A program made the position numbers and the translations under genes. Positions 25,623 to 37,402 of a DNA stretch of 64,000 bases are shown here, piece after piece. The notes below the pieces were generated by a model that worked only from the letters and a program-made list of their open reading frames with translations, did no database searches and was not told where the DNA came from. This stretch comes from Apis mellifera (lineage: Eukaryota > Arthropoda > Insecta > Hymenoptera > Apidae), in contig NC_037645.1 in the NCBI RefSeq assembly GCF_003254395.2, forward strand, positions 8,307,229 through 8,371,228, in the 5' to 3' direction. Within the stretch, counting starts at the first letter, position 1; every line of letters begins with the position of its first letter.

Positions 25623-25883
25623 TTAATTGTTTTTAAACATTAAATCAATTATCGAGTCAATTAATCCGAAAAAAAACAATCGTGATCGAGGAAAGTTAAC
25701 CTCATATTGGCCTTCATTCGCTTTAGTTCGCGAATCGTTTTGTTTATTGATAAAATCAATTCCAGCCAGGTCGCTATTCGAACTTCTCTCGTCGAAGTCG
25801 TCGCGCTTGGAAAGATATTCAGGATCTTCCGTGTGTGTAAATGTCAAGAGGTATATTGCAACAAGTACAATTGCACGTTTCAT
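25623..25883 (-). CDS. Gene 3: 86-aa secreted peptide precursor
   Basis: An uninterrupted minus-strand frame starts with ATG at 25883 and opens MKRAIVLVAIYLLTFTHT, a clear signal peptide, followed by acidic EDPEYLSKRDDFDER. A dibasic KR at residues 26-27 could be a prohormone-convertase site. The middle is polar (Asn, Asp, Lys, no cysteines). The C-terminal 25 residues are hydrophobic with LFFFGLIDSIIDLMF, which could form an amphipathic or membrane helix. An AT-rich TATA-like word (TATATTG) about 75 bp upstream of the ATG, at about 25963-25957, could serve a TSS near 25930. The family is not recognised. A weak donor-like GAG/GTTAAC occurs inside, so the hydrophobic tail could be intronic. 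Confidence 0.5.
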   Translation of the reverse strand: MKRAIVLVAIYLLTFTHTEDPEYLSKRDDFDERSSNSDLAGIDFINKQNDSRTKANEGQYEVNFPRSRLFFFGLIDSIIDLMFKNN

Positions 25884-26516
25884 GTCTTAGCCGCGATTCG
25901 TTACCACCTCGAGCTATCTTTCTCTCGGAGACTATTGTTAGCTACTATGTACATACAATATAAGGACGAGTTCGAAAAAAGAACGTGATAGAAATAAGAA
26001 TCGATCGTTTATCGAGATTGTTCGCTTTTGTCAATTTTTATCCAATTATTGTTATGCTTATGTTGAAAATGAAACTAAATTTCTTTAATTGATCAAAATA
26101 TGAATTCAAAAAAAAAATTTTCTATAAATATATTTTCCCACATATATGCTACGAAACATACGACTCGTACGATTGGTAAAACTCGTGCTGTCACCTCTCG
26201 GCAATGTTTAGCAGCGTTCAAAAGGATTTTACGATCGAAGGATTTACCATCTTTGTAAAATCAATCGAATAAACATGCACTTTCACGTTGATTTATCATT
26301 AACATATTTTTAAAAATTTTATCTTTTTTTAATATTATTACTTTACAACAAAAAATATATTTTCAAATACGATCGAATTTATGGAAGCAGTTTAAAGCAT
26401 TTACAACCATTTCTTATGTGAAAGAAAATTCGAACAGCGATTGAAAGAATTCAGATTTGAAAAGAATTCCAGGAAATCTATTTAGGCTTTGTTGAAAAGA
26501 ATTCGTTGAAAAGAAT

Positions 26517-26946
26517 TTGACAAAAGGCGAGGGGAATGGCGGCAAAAGACGAATCGTAAAGTTTGTATTCGGCTTCTGCCGAGCACTAGCGCCATCCGGT
26601 AAAGTAGTCGAAGCACGAACTAAAAGAGTCGAAGAGCTTGTCTGTCACTTGTTGCATCGCCGTCGGCCTGACGTTCGCTCCGGGCCCGGCGTGCTCTTAC
26701 CGGTGTATTATTGTGATTTTTTATTTTCTACGTTTCTTTTCTTTTTTCCACGGTATCTCAATTACGATAAATCGTTGAATTTTTCTTTCGATAACGGTGC
26801 ATATTTATTATCGTCTGTAAGAACACTTTTCAAAGAAAAGTTGTTAGTGTCGCGTGTTTTTTTTTTCATCAGTGGATCCTTGGATGTTCAGCAAAGTTTC
26901 CTGCTAAAGTTTCTACTAAAAAAGTATAATTTATTTATACATAATG
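26517..26946 (+). other. Possible plus-strand first exon ending in ATG at a donor
   Basis: A GC-rich start (26570-26720) passes into AT-rich sequence that ends CATAATG followed by GTGAGTAA, a strong donor, so an ATG would be the last codon of the exon. An ORF of about 145 codons spans the block, but its composition (Phe/Leu/Arg) does not look conserved. Most likely this is a noncoding first exon or promoter. Joined straight to the acceptor at 37402, the ATG would open a short upstream ORF, not the main frame. Confidence 0.25.
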
Positions 26947-28969
26947 GTGAGTAAAATAACATAAGATTGATATAAAATCGTAAATTTATTAGCGATTCGA
27001 TAATAAAAAATTCACGAGTATTTTTACGATAACTCGATCTATATTGGCGCGTAACTTTAAAATCTGTTGATTCGCGAACGATTCGTTATTTCACAATTCA
27101 CGAGTAGTCGATAATTACGTATATACTTGGATTGAAAAATTTATCTCGCTGTTTATCGATATCTATATACACGCGCTAACGCAGGTATTTAGACACGAAA
27201 GAATGTTTGAGAATACGGCAGGTTGTATTCGTATTCATGACGAATCTCGCTGCTTCTTTCGAGAGAAGGGAACACAATGGCTGCATAGAATAAGTGCGAT
27301 CGTGCGTGCACGCTCGATCGAAAGGAGCCCTGCCTCTTCGCCTTGATCGCTATTTATCGCGATTATCGGTGGTTCTCCTTCCAAGGAATTTGCGACCATG
27401 CTCGTTTCGCGGAAAGATATTTAAATTTTCTCAACCTATAAGAGAACAGTGTTTCGTTGAACTTGGTGAATACTTGACCCGTGCCTATATCGCGTTGTTC
27501 CGCGTTGCTCTCTGCCAGGTCGTTCCTTTGTTTCCTGGTCTGATACCTCTGTACTCCGTATACGATGGACGCTGTACTACGTCCATTTCTCCGTTCTTTT
27601 TCTCCTTCTCTCTTACCTATTCATCTCTTTCTTTCCTCCTCCATCTCCCACTCTTCCTGACGCTGTTGCTGTTTCGTCTCATTCTCGCAAGCTATTCGAA
27701 TACGAGCCTTCTCTAGAAACCAGTTTCCAGCTGTCAGCATCCAGTTTCTCGTATATATATATATGTATACATACGCTCGGTGCAATGTGTATTATATACA
27801 TACATATGCAAGATATATGCAATAATTTTTCGTTTCTCGTGCACACGTTGCACGAATGCAGCACAATCTCGCTGACCCACGGCAACCTCCCGACTACTTA
27901 TTCGCCATTCGTGCATTCGGTTTGTTTCTCTCTCGAAATATTTTTTTTTTTTTTCTCCTCGATTCAGGGGGAAAGAGAAAACGATCGAAGGACGATTCGA
28001 CGTTGGCCCTGGCGTTAATATCGTTCGATATGAAATAAAGCAGGATGAGAGGCGGTTCTCTCTGTCGGAGAAAAGAGCTCGCCTCGACCGAAATAATTTT
28101 CTCCCCCAACGAAAGTCGAAGGGCGCGCGTCTGAACCGAAAATAGGCGGATGCGCGGCGGGACGAGGCGAACTTTGTTTTACGTTCTCGAATTCATTCAT
28201 GGAAGGGAGACGGATAAACGGCGTACAGGAAGAGAGGCGTACGGGAAAAGAAAAAGAGAGAGAGAAAAATAGAGGGAGGGAGAGAACTGATTCAAGTATC
28301 GAGGTTTAAATCCGTCGTAGTTGAACACGTCGTCGTTCTCGTTTCGTATCGCGGCAGTTATAACGTGTCTTCGACCGTTGTGTTTATATTCCTTGCTTCT
28401 CTTTGCCACAAGAGGCACAGCTACGTTTCGGCTTCCTGAGATCAAGAGGTTAGGTATGGCCGGTCTGTCTGTTGCACAGAGCTCTGAGAAAAATATATAT
28501 ATATGAAGTATGTGATCCAGGAGGAGCAGATGGTCGTTGAAGATGTGGGTTCAGGTCAAATCTCGTGGGACTGAAACTGTCCCAAAATTGTATGGCAGAT
28601 TTTTCCTATTGTGTGTATTCTTCCTTGCAGGTATCGAAGGAAGAAATATCCCCTGCATTTTTCTCCAACATTTTGTAATAGAAAATAGAAAAAAAGATTT
28701 TCCTTGAAAAGGACGCATTTGATCTATTATTTCTAATTTGTTTAAAAATATGTATTAGCTATACATCTCAGGAGAAAATAAATAGTGATGTTGATGAATA
28801 AATTCTTACATGCATACATTTTTTTTTAACTTCTTCTTTCTTTCAAGAAAAATATAAAATTTAATTTTGTTAATTTCATTGTGATTACTCTGTTCAATTA
28901 GCAAATTTAATAATTGTTAGTTAAAAAATTATTTTATATTTTATATAATAAAAACTAAAGGGATATATA

Positions 28970-29740
28970 AAACTTGTTATACATATCATTTTAATTATCT
29001 TTAATGTATGAAAGTTAAATGATTTTATTTGAAAAAATAAAATTAATCTTCATATGTCCTCTTTTATCATTTTTTCAAGCCAACATTAAGAGATTTGTAC
29101 AGTAATAAAAAAATTATAAAAACCATATATAATGTAGAAAAATGTATAGAAAATTTTCTTAAATCATATTTACAGAAATTTAAATTGTTGCATTTCTTTG
29201 GATATAATTTTGTGTATATAAGTTATTGTTGTTATATATATCGTTTTAATTATCTTTAATGTATGAAAATTAAATGATTTTATTTGAAAGAATAAAATTA
29301 ATCTTCATATGTCCTCTTTTATAATTTTTTCAAGCCAACATTAAGAGATTTGTATATATGACAGTAATAAAAAAATTATAAAAACCATATATAATGTAGA
29401 AAAATGTACAGAGAATTTTCTTAAATCATATTTACAGAAACTTAAATTGCATCTCTTTGGATACAATTTTGTGTATATAACTTGTTGTTGTTGTATATAT
29501 ATTATTTTAATTATCTTTAATGTATGAAAGTTAAATGATTTTATTTGAAAAAATAAAATTAATCTTCATATGTCCTCTTTTATAATTTTTTCAAGCCAAC
29601 ATTAGAAGATTCACTTTGTATATATGTAATAAAAAAAATATAAAAACCATATATAATGTAGAAAAATGTACAGAGAATTTTCTTAAATCATATTTACAGA
29701 AACTTAAATTGTTGCATCTCTTTGAATACAATTTTGTGCG
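28970..29740. repeat. Minisatellite C, about 257-bp unit, three copies
   Basis: The landmark aatgtatgaaa recurs at about 29004, 29258 and 29519. Each unit contains ATGTCCTCTTTTAT, CAAGCCAACATTA, CCATATATAATGTAGAAAAATGTA and TTTCTTAAATCATATTTACAG. Copies are highly similar, with small indels near TTTGTATATATG. Confidence 0.9.
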
Positions 29741-30439
29741 AGTAGAAATCTTGTGGTGTAATAATACAATGACTTGCATCTAGTGTAAAGGATAATGGAT
29801 GTCTAAACACATGTGTTTAACTCTTACATTAGAAGATTTGACGCATATGGTTGCGTATGGCTTGACACTACTAGAAAATCCCACCTCGAACAAATATATA
29901 TTCCTCTTGGTGGTTTCTTTCCACCTCTTATTGAATTTCCATTGGCGCTTTAATGAATTTTAAAAATTTGTTGTCGTACTTAATTTTATTCAAACTCGAA
30001 GCCAAGAGATTCGATATCATTTCTAAGTATCGAGAAGAAGGAAGTCTCGTGGGTAGAATGTGCATGCGTCTCGGCATAGGAGCGTGTGTGTACACGCATT
30101 ATGCAGTGCGCAACGTTTCCTCGCGTAATTGCACGGTTTAAGCCTATAAATATTAACGAAGTATCGAAGAAACGATGCTCGTCTAGACGATCAGAACCGT
30201 TAATCAAGAGTCGAGAATGTTTTTTAGCTTTCGATAAAAACGTTTGGATTGATAAAGAAAGTACGAAGAAAAAAAAATTATCGCTTTGCTCGATGATAAT
30301 CAATACTCAAAATTTGTGATTTTTAATTATTCAAGTTTTTTTAATTAAATTTTGTAAAAAGTAGTCCTTAAATTTTATATTGTATTTTATTTATATTTTA
30401 TATTAAAGAAGAAAGTATCTAGATACTTTATAAAAGGAC

Positions 30440-31310
30440 TAAAATTTTTTAAACAATTAAGTGTAAAATGTTAGGTTAGGTTAAATTAAAATTAAATTTA
30501 ATTAAATAATTTTAATATCAAAATTATAAATTAATTCTTATCAAAAAATTAGAAAATTATAGATTAAAATTTTTTAAACAATTAGAATGTTAGGTTAGGT
30601 TAAGTTAAATTAAATTTAATTAAATAATTTTAATATCAAAATTATAGATTAATTCTTATCAAAAAATTAGAAAATTATAGATTAAAATTTTTTAAACAAT
30701 TAGAGTGTTAGGTTAGGTTAAGTTAAAATTAAATTTAATATCAAAATTATAATTCTTATCGAAAAATTAGAAAATAGATTAAAATTTTTTAAACAATTGA
30801 GTGTAAAGTGTTAGGTTAGGTTAAGTTAAAATTAATTTTAATTAAATAATTTTAATATCAAAATTATAGATTCTTATCAAAAAATTAGAAAATAGAATTA
30901 ATAATTGAAAATTAATAATAGAATTAATAATAGAAAATTAAAAAATTAGAAAATAGAATTAATAATTGAAAATTAATAATAGAATTAATAATAGAAAATT
31001 AAAAAATTAGAAAATAGAATTAATAATTGAAAATTAATAATAGAATTAATAATAGAAAATTAAAAAATTAGAAAATAGAATTAAAATTTTTTAAATAATT
31101 AGAATGTAATGTGTTAGATTAGGTTAAGTTAAAATTAAATTTAATTAAATAATTTTAATATCAAAATTATAAATTAATTCTTATCAAAAAATTAGAAAAT
31201 AGAATTAAAATTTTTTAAACAATTAGAGTGTAACGTGTTAGGTTAGGTTAAGTTGAAATTAAATTTAGCACAATTTTAATATCAAAATCATAAATTAATT
31301 CTTATCAAAA
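30440..31310. repeat. Minisatellite D with TTAGG telomere-like words, six copies
   Basis: TTAGGTTAGGTTAAGTT or a close variant recurs at 30471, 30590, 30708, 30811, 31113 (degenerate, TTAGATTAGG) and 31238. Units are about 102-128 bp, with AAAATTTTTTAAACAATTA before and TTTAATATCAAAATTATA after. A nested sub-array of a 61-bp unit, three copies, fills about 30881-31080 between copies 4 and 5. Confidence 0.9.
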
Positions 31311-32429
31311 AATTAGAATCATAATTAGGTTATATACTTTCCAATCATATTAAAGTTCTCGAACAGAAGAATTGCACATTACTTTTCGAAGAACTGAATG
31401 AAGATAAGAAGGTTTTGCTGTTTCTTATCGATAATAACCAGGCAGGCGTGACTATAGTTACGATTACTTTCTACTACTATTCGCTGATCTCGATTTAGCG
31501 AAAACTTCGATCGAAACGATAAAGTGACACGTCACGATGCCGATTTACGCGTTCGTTGCACAAGCGTCGGTCGTTTATCTTGAAGTTAAATCGAGATATG
31601 CTCCGTTTTGCTTGTTGAACAAATTATATTTCGGCCGAGCGGTTCGGGCGAATGCTTGGACAAGACAAAAATCGGCGAGCAAAATGTTGGAAACGAGATA
31701 GACGGCTTTTGACCGTCTATTGATTGTAAGCCTTGTATCCAAGAGCGTACATTCGAGACGATGGCACGTATATCCGTGTCGAGGTCGGGAGAGAACTCGT
31801 TTTATTCGCGAAAGGTGATTATGTCAAGAGAATTCGAGACGATCGTAATAAAAAAAAAAAGAAATGCCGTCATGGAAAGCGATCAGGGACTCGATGCACC
31901 TTCCTTCTTCGCGCATTATCAAGGGCACGTTACAGTTATCACTGTGCATATCGATAATTTTCGATAACGTAAGTCTGGTTTAAGCGTTAAAGTCAACGAG
32001 TAGCATGCAAGTGCGAAAAAAGTACATTCGACTCCGAAAAGAGCCGAGCGTTGCCGAACGGTGACGATATGTTCGGAAAGCTAGGTTTCTAACGTTTCCA
32101 TTTGACACTTGGCGCGACAATAATTGCAAAGAGCAATGAATTTATCCATTTAACTTAAAATTAATTCGAATATAGTTGTATTTTAATCGTAAAAACGATA
32201 CTCTGATTAAAAAGAATCTTATAGAATAATTTCTCACCCCGATAATTCAACAACAGTCGTCGTGATAAAGTCAAAATTAAATTATTAAATTTGTGGATAT
32301 ATATATTAGGATAGAATACATTGCACTCGATGCCGGCAAATATCGAAACGCGTTGAGAAACACTGAGAAGCGGACCACTGATACGGCGATGTGTCATAAG
32401 TAAATATACGCGTATATACCTGTTAACTC

Positions 32430-33000
32430 GTTATCGGTATTACCATGGTCCGCGTTGGACAGAAGCCCGAGCGATCAGTTTGCCGGAGAACGAAACGAAG
32501 CGTGTCGGTCGTCGCGCGAGTCTCCTCGCATTCGCGATTACTTCGAATCCATTCTCTGTTCGTTATTCCTGACCCGTCTCCTTGCTCTTTCTTTCTAACC
32601 CCCCCCACCCACCCACCTTCTGTTTCACTCGCTCTACCGTACATTACGCGAACGAGCCGCAGTCAGTCGGCACAGAGGCATCGTTGACGCCGCGCCGCCT
32701 CGTCCCTCCTCTTCCCCCCTCTTCCCACTCTTTTCTTTCCCTTCCCGATTCCTTTTCGCTCTTCTCTCGATTAATTCTTCCCTCCCTCCATTGCTCGCGT
32801 TCTTCCTCGCGATGTGCCGAGGCGACGGTGCTCGTTGGCTTTCGACTTGCGTTCCGCGCTTCTTGTATTTTTTTCCCTTCCTTCTCGTCGGAGAGTCGCG
32901 GTCGCGTTAACGTTCGCTTTCACGCACTCGATCGAGGATATTCGTCGATCGACGAATCGATCGATCCGGGATCAGTGTCAGTGTGGTTCAAGTGATTGTG
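32430..33000 (+). promoter_or_regulatory. CpG-rich promoter-like block with initiator-like TCAGT pair
   Basis: A pyrimidine-rich, CpG-containing block ends in TCAGTGTCAGTGTG at 32972-32985. TCAGT is the arthropod initiator word. Position and strand fit a promoter and noncoding first exon of the plus-strand gene whose coding exon starts at 37403. No donor could be assigned with certainty. Confidence 0.3.
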
Positions 33001-34229
33001 GTTTTTTTTTTTTTTCTTCTTTAAAAGCTTCGTTCATTCGCGGTGATATTACGAAGATCAATGCCTCGAAAGGAATAAACGAAAAGAAAAACTACTTTGG
33101 TAAAAGTATTTTTTTTTTTTTAGATAAGTCTAATCTCTGAGAATCACGATGCAGCGGAAAATATTATAAGTGGGTTTTAAACTGCGATACGTTGATCACG
33201 TGGTGCTCTTACCTCGTGGTTCGGATAAATTTTCGAAACGACCGCGTTTTTAACCGATAACCGCTGTGCTCAACCGACGACTAATAACAACGAGTTTTCG
33301 AATTTGAATTCGTTCACGCGAATTTTAATCTAATATTTCAAAGTTTTTTTTTCTTCTAACGAATCGTCGAACCCGCAAAGCATTTTCATCGTTTTTAAAG
33401 TGATCGTTCCGGAAGTTTCAACTCGCCTCATCGATGCGAGGCACGGCTGAGGGTACTCGATATTTATCGCGAATGCTTCTCGTAATAGCGAGCCGATAAT
33501 TGCACGAATGACTATCGTACTCGAAGCACGAACGCTTCGGTGCATTTGTTGCGTTTAATCTTCTTTAACTTTCGTGGAAAAAATTTTTAAATTCTCACAT
33601 TCTTTTCCCAAGAAAAAATTATTTTTACACTTAAAAATTTTCCATAAATATTTATTAAATTCTTCGGAAATTAATTTTCGACGTTATAATATTTATCATT
33701 TAAAATTACATAAAATTATATTTACACACAGCTTGTCATAATAAGATTGTCATTATTTTAAACTTTATTATTTCGTTATATTGTTTATCTTAATTAATTT
33801 CGCGCGCAAAAAAAAAAAAGAAAGATTATTAACCGCGAATAATTTACGATGATTACGTTTGGCGGGAAATTTGAACAATGTCGCGTATACGCGCGCGTAA
33901 CGTTCTCATCATCGTCTCTCATTTACGCAATCGTCCGAAACGGCGATTATTCGGGCCAGGACGAGTTTCACAGCCTGCGAGTAGTAAGATAGCGAATGCA
34001 CGGCCGCCGCTAACGCGTGCATCCTGCAAACCGACAGTCGGCAACCCGCAAAGGAGTTGTTCCTCCCTACCGATACTATCTAACGACGATAATGGGATAA
34101 CAAGAGTCACGATAATTAACCGAGAACAGTGGTACTCATTGAATCAATCAACTCTGTCCATTATTATTAACTCGACGCAGAGACGACGTTTGCTTTATTA
34201 TCCTCTCCCTCTTTCCCCCACTTACCTAC

Positions 34230-34259
34230 CTTTTCAAGTTTAACAAGTTGCGCTCCCAT
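34230..34259 (-). other. Possible tiny coding first exon (MGAQLVKLEK)
   Basis: On the minus strand, ATG plus nine codons follows an in-frame TAA and runs into overlapping donors GTAGGT and GTAAGT (34229 and 34225). A Gly after Met would allow myristoylation. At ten codons, chance is a serious alternative. Confidence 0.15.
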
Positions 34260-34300
34260 TTCTTATTTGTTGTCTTCTTTGGACTTTTGGGGATTACAGG

Positions 34301-34541
34301 TGAATTTAGTCACGGCCAGTAAACTATCCAGTGTTAGGAAATTTATGACCCGTAGAAAATTACTCGCGACTCTCTGGTGTTTCTTCTCTGGCAAGAGTTA
34401 TCGTTCTCCTGTTAACATTTATGGCACACGGTTCGTGTTGCCTCTATTGCGGATCTTAATTCATCCATTCTTCCCGTGGTATCAGTTTTGTTTCAAAATT
34501 TTCAAAGATAATATATCAGCGTTGAAATAACTAGAATGAAG
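34301..34541 (+). other. Candidate internal or 5' UTR exon
   Basis: It is bounded by a good acceptor (GGGGATTACAG) and a good donor (AATGAA then GTAAGT), 241 nt in total. One frame is open for about 76 codons to a TAA near the end, so a coding role is unlikely. It may be a 5' UTR exon of the downstream large gene. Confidence 0.25.
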
Positions 34542-34544
34542 TAA

Positions 34545-36480
34545 GTTTTTTTTTATACATTTTCCAAATTTTTCGATAAGCAATTCAGAATTTTTATTTA
34601 TCTCAAATTTAAATCTTGTTTTGTCCAGATTTTTTTAAAATTATAACTTATTTTTAATTATACGTTTATAAAGTTTATACGTTATTTTAAATAAAGGCAG
34701 CAAGAATAATTTAGATGGTCGCAATTTGGTCTTTTACTTTATAAATTTTTAGGTTAGGTATATTTCGTTGAAAATTTAAAACGCGTTTGTTTTCTTTCTA
34801 GTTATATTTAAAAATAAACGAACGTAATATTATTTATACTTACGAAATTCTCCCATAATAAACGAAACAAGTCTTCCAATTTCTGATTCTCATCCCGACG
34901 AATGATCATTCCTCATTTGTCTATTGGGTTGTTCGAAATCGACCCGATTACATCAAGCTTCGATACAAACATCGTTTACGTAATCGATGGCGACAGCATA
35001 TATTTTTATAATCGGACGCTTGCTTCGTAAGGCAATACCGTCGTATTAATTTCAATAGAGAATATTGCGTTTCCTCGGTATATTCCATTCCAGATAGCCC
35101 GACGCCATCTTTCTTCCACTGTTCTATGCACGATACTCACTTTCGGCAATGGTCGTTGAAAAGAAACGCATCGTTGCGGGATAAAAAGTCGTTAGATGTA
35201 TGGCGCGTGACCTAGTTGTTCTTAGATTCGTGAAAACGTTTTCTTTCGGTTGAAAGAGAGGAAGAGATCGCGAGCGAAAGGAAAGGTAACGGGACCGCGA
35301 AAAATGCGTTAAAAAATGACTAAAGCGTCCCGCTTCGAGCGCTTTGCGAGTTACTAAGAGAATCGGTTACGGTCGTTGATCTTCGCAATTTTTCGGTTCC
35401 GTTCGTAAACTCGATGCCCGCGCAGGCGCTTCACTCACCAGTTTACGAGTGGTATAGGTCCAGAGATACGACTCTAGTTTTTTTTAGTAAAATTTTGCGA
35501 TATTTTGCGAAAAATTGAAGTTAATGACTAAAAGTATCATCTTTTTTCGAACGCTGATTGAAGAAATCAATCGTAGGAAGGATATAATGTGAATTATTCG
35601 ATTCAACTTTCAACTGGTTCAACTGTAAGAATTCTAGTGAAGATTTCAAAAGTCTAGTTAATTAATCAATCATAGTTTAGAAGAGAGAAAAACGGTCAAT
35701 GAAAATTGATAATTAAATTGTTTTCGAACTTAATTTGTTTAACTCGCGAAGTGATACACGCTTAGTAATTATTTATCTAAACACTGCTTGGAGGTTATGT
35801 CGATACAGTCCCATGCAAGGTACGTCACATTTACGTTTTCTAAATTACACTTTTTATTAAATCTCCTCATCTTTCGAGCGAATTTTACCACGTCAACAGT
35901 GTCACCAGCACTAAAAATTACTAGACAGATTACTATTTCTTCGGGTCGGAAATGATTTTCCACGATCGGTCGTGGAAAATCGCCTGACGCGGTATTAAAT
36001 TTCGGCCGCGCCTGGTGAAATCTCGCAAACTTTCAAGAGTCGGAGATGTCGTCGTCGTGGTCAGCGAGACGAGAAATTGGAGAGGCGAGTGACGCGATTT
36101 AACGGCATTCTTTCGCTTCGTAGGAACGGGCCACGAGTCACGTAACGTAGTAGCCGGGATAAATGCACGGGTAAGATCGGTTTCTCGTAATCAACGTAAG
36201 GAGATACCATTTGCCAACCGCGACCGATATTATCCTGGCGCCTGCATAGCGTCTCGTCGACAAACTCGCCTATTGGATCCTTTCCCTTTGCTCTCGCACT
36301 ATGCCTCGTTACCTCGAACACGGCAACTTTACCGTTCTCTTTCCATCGTGCTTTTTCTTACACATCTCGAAACGTATATCTATCTTAATCTTTATTTAAT
36401 TTAATTTCTTTATCATTAAGTTATCAATAGAGAATTGTAACAAAATTCGTTCCTCAATAATGAGAATTATACATACCAGT
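34545..36480. other. Spacer upstream of minisatellite E
   Basis: AT-rich first half. A CpG-rich stretch at about 35.2-36.35 kb has no consistent ORF. No RNA gene or mobile element recognised. Confidence 0.4.
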
Positions 36481-37365
36481 AAGAAAATAATCAATTAATT
36501 TAGAATTTATTTAGATCAAATTTAGAATTTTATAATTAAGAAAAGCAACACGAATATAGGAAGGCAAAGAAATATTTGTAAATAAATATTACTTATAAGA
36601 AAATAATTAATTTAGAATTTATTTAGATCAAATTTAGAATTTCATAATTAAGAAAAGGGAAAGAAATATTTGTAAATAAATATTAAATTATAAGAAAATA
36701 ATTAATTTAGAATTTATATATTATTTATTTAGATTAAATTTAGAATTTCATAATTAAGAAAAGCAACAGGAATATGGAAAGGGAAAGAAATATTTGTAAA
36801 TAAATATTAAATATAAGAAAATAATTGATTTAGAATTTATTTATTATTTAGATTAAATTTAGAATTTCATAATTAAGAAAAGGGAAAGAAATATTTGTAA
36901 ATGAATATTAATTATAAGAAAATAATTTAGAATTTATATATTATTTATTTAGATTAAATTTAGAATTTCATAATTAAGAAAAGGGAAAGAAATATTTGTA
37001 AATGAATATTAATTATAAGAAAATAATTAATTTTAAATAATAATCAATTAATTTAGAATTTATTTAGATGAAATTTAGAATTTCATAATTAAGAAAAGCA
37101 ACACGAATATGGAAAGGGAAAGAAATATTTGTAAATAAATATTACTTATAAGAAAATAATTAATTTAGAATTTATTTAGATCAAATTTAGAATTTTATAA
37201 TTAAGAAAAGCAACACGAATATAGGAAGGCAAAGAAGCAAAGAAATATTTGTAAATAAATATTAAATATAAGAAAATAATTAATTTAGAATTTATTTAGA
37301 TCAAACTTAGAATTTCATAATTAAGAAAAGCAACACGAATATGGGAAGGGAAAGAAATATTTCTG
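36480..37365. repeat. Minisatellite E, about 95-140-bp unit, about eight copies
   Basis: Units contain AAGAAAATAATTAATTTAG, then GATCAAATTTAGAATTTCAT, AATTAAGAAAAG and GAAATATTTGTAAATAAATA. Starts fall near 36481, 36598, 36692, 36814, 36916, 37017, 37155 and 37270. Some copies lack the GCAACACGAATATGG part and some gain TATATTATTTATTT. The array ends about 40 bp before the splice acceptor of the large coding exon. Confidence 0.9.
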
Positions 37366-37402
37366 AATGAATATCGGAAGGAGACTCGAACTTGAATTTC
37401 AG

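Larger units (their letters stand above)
27000..32400. other. Upstream region of the large plus-strand gene
   Basis: Apart from minisatellites C and D I see no supported gene. GC-richer parts at 27.3-27.7, 28.0-28.45, 30.0-30.2 and 31.4-32.1 kb hold short contradictory frames. AT-rich filler occupies the rest. Confidence 0.4.
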
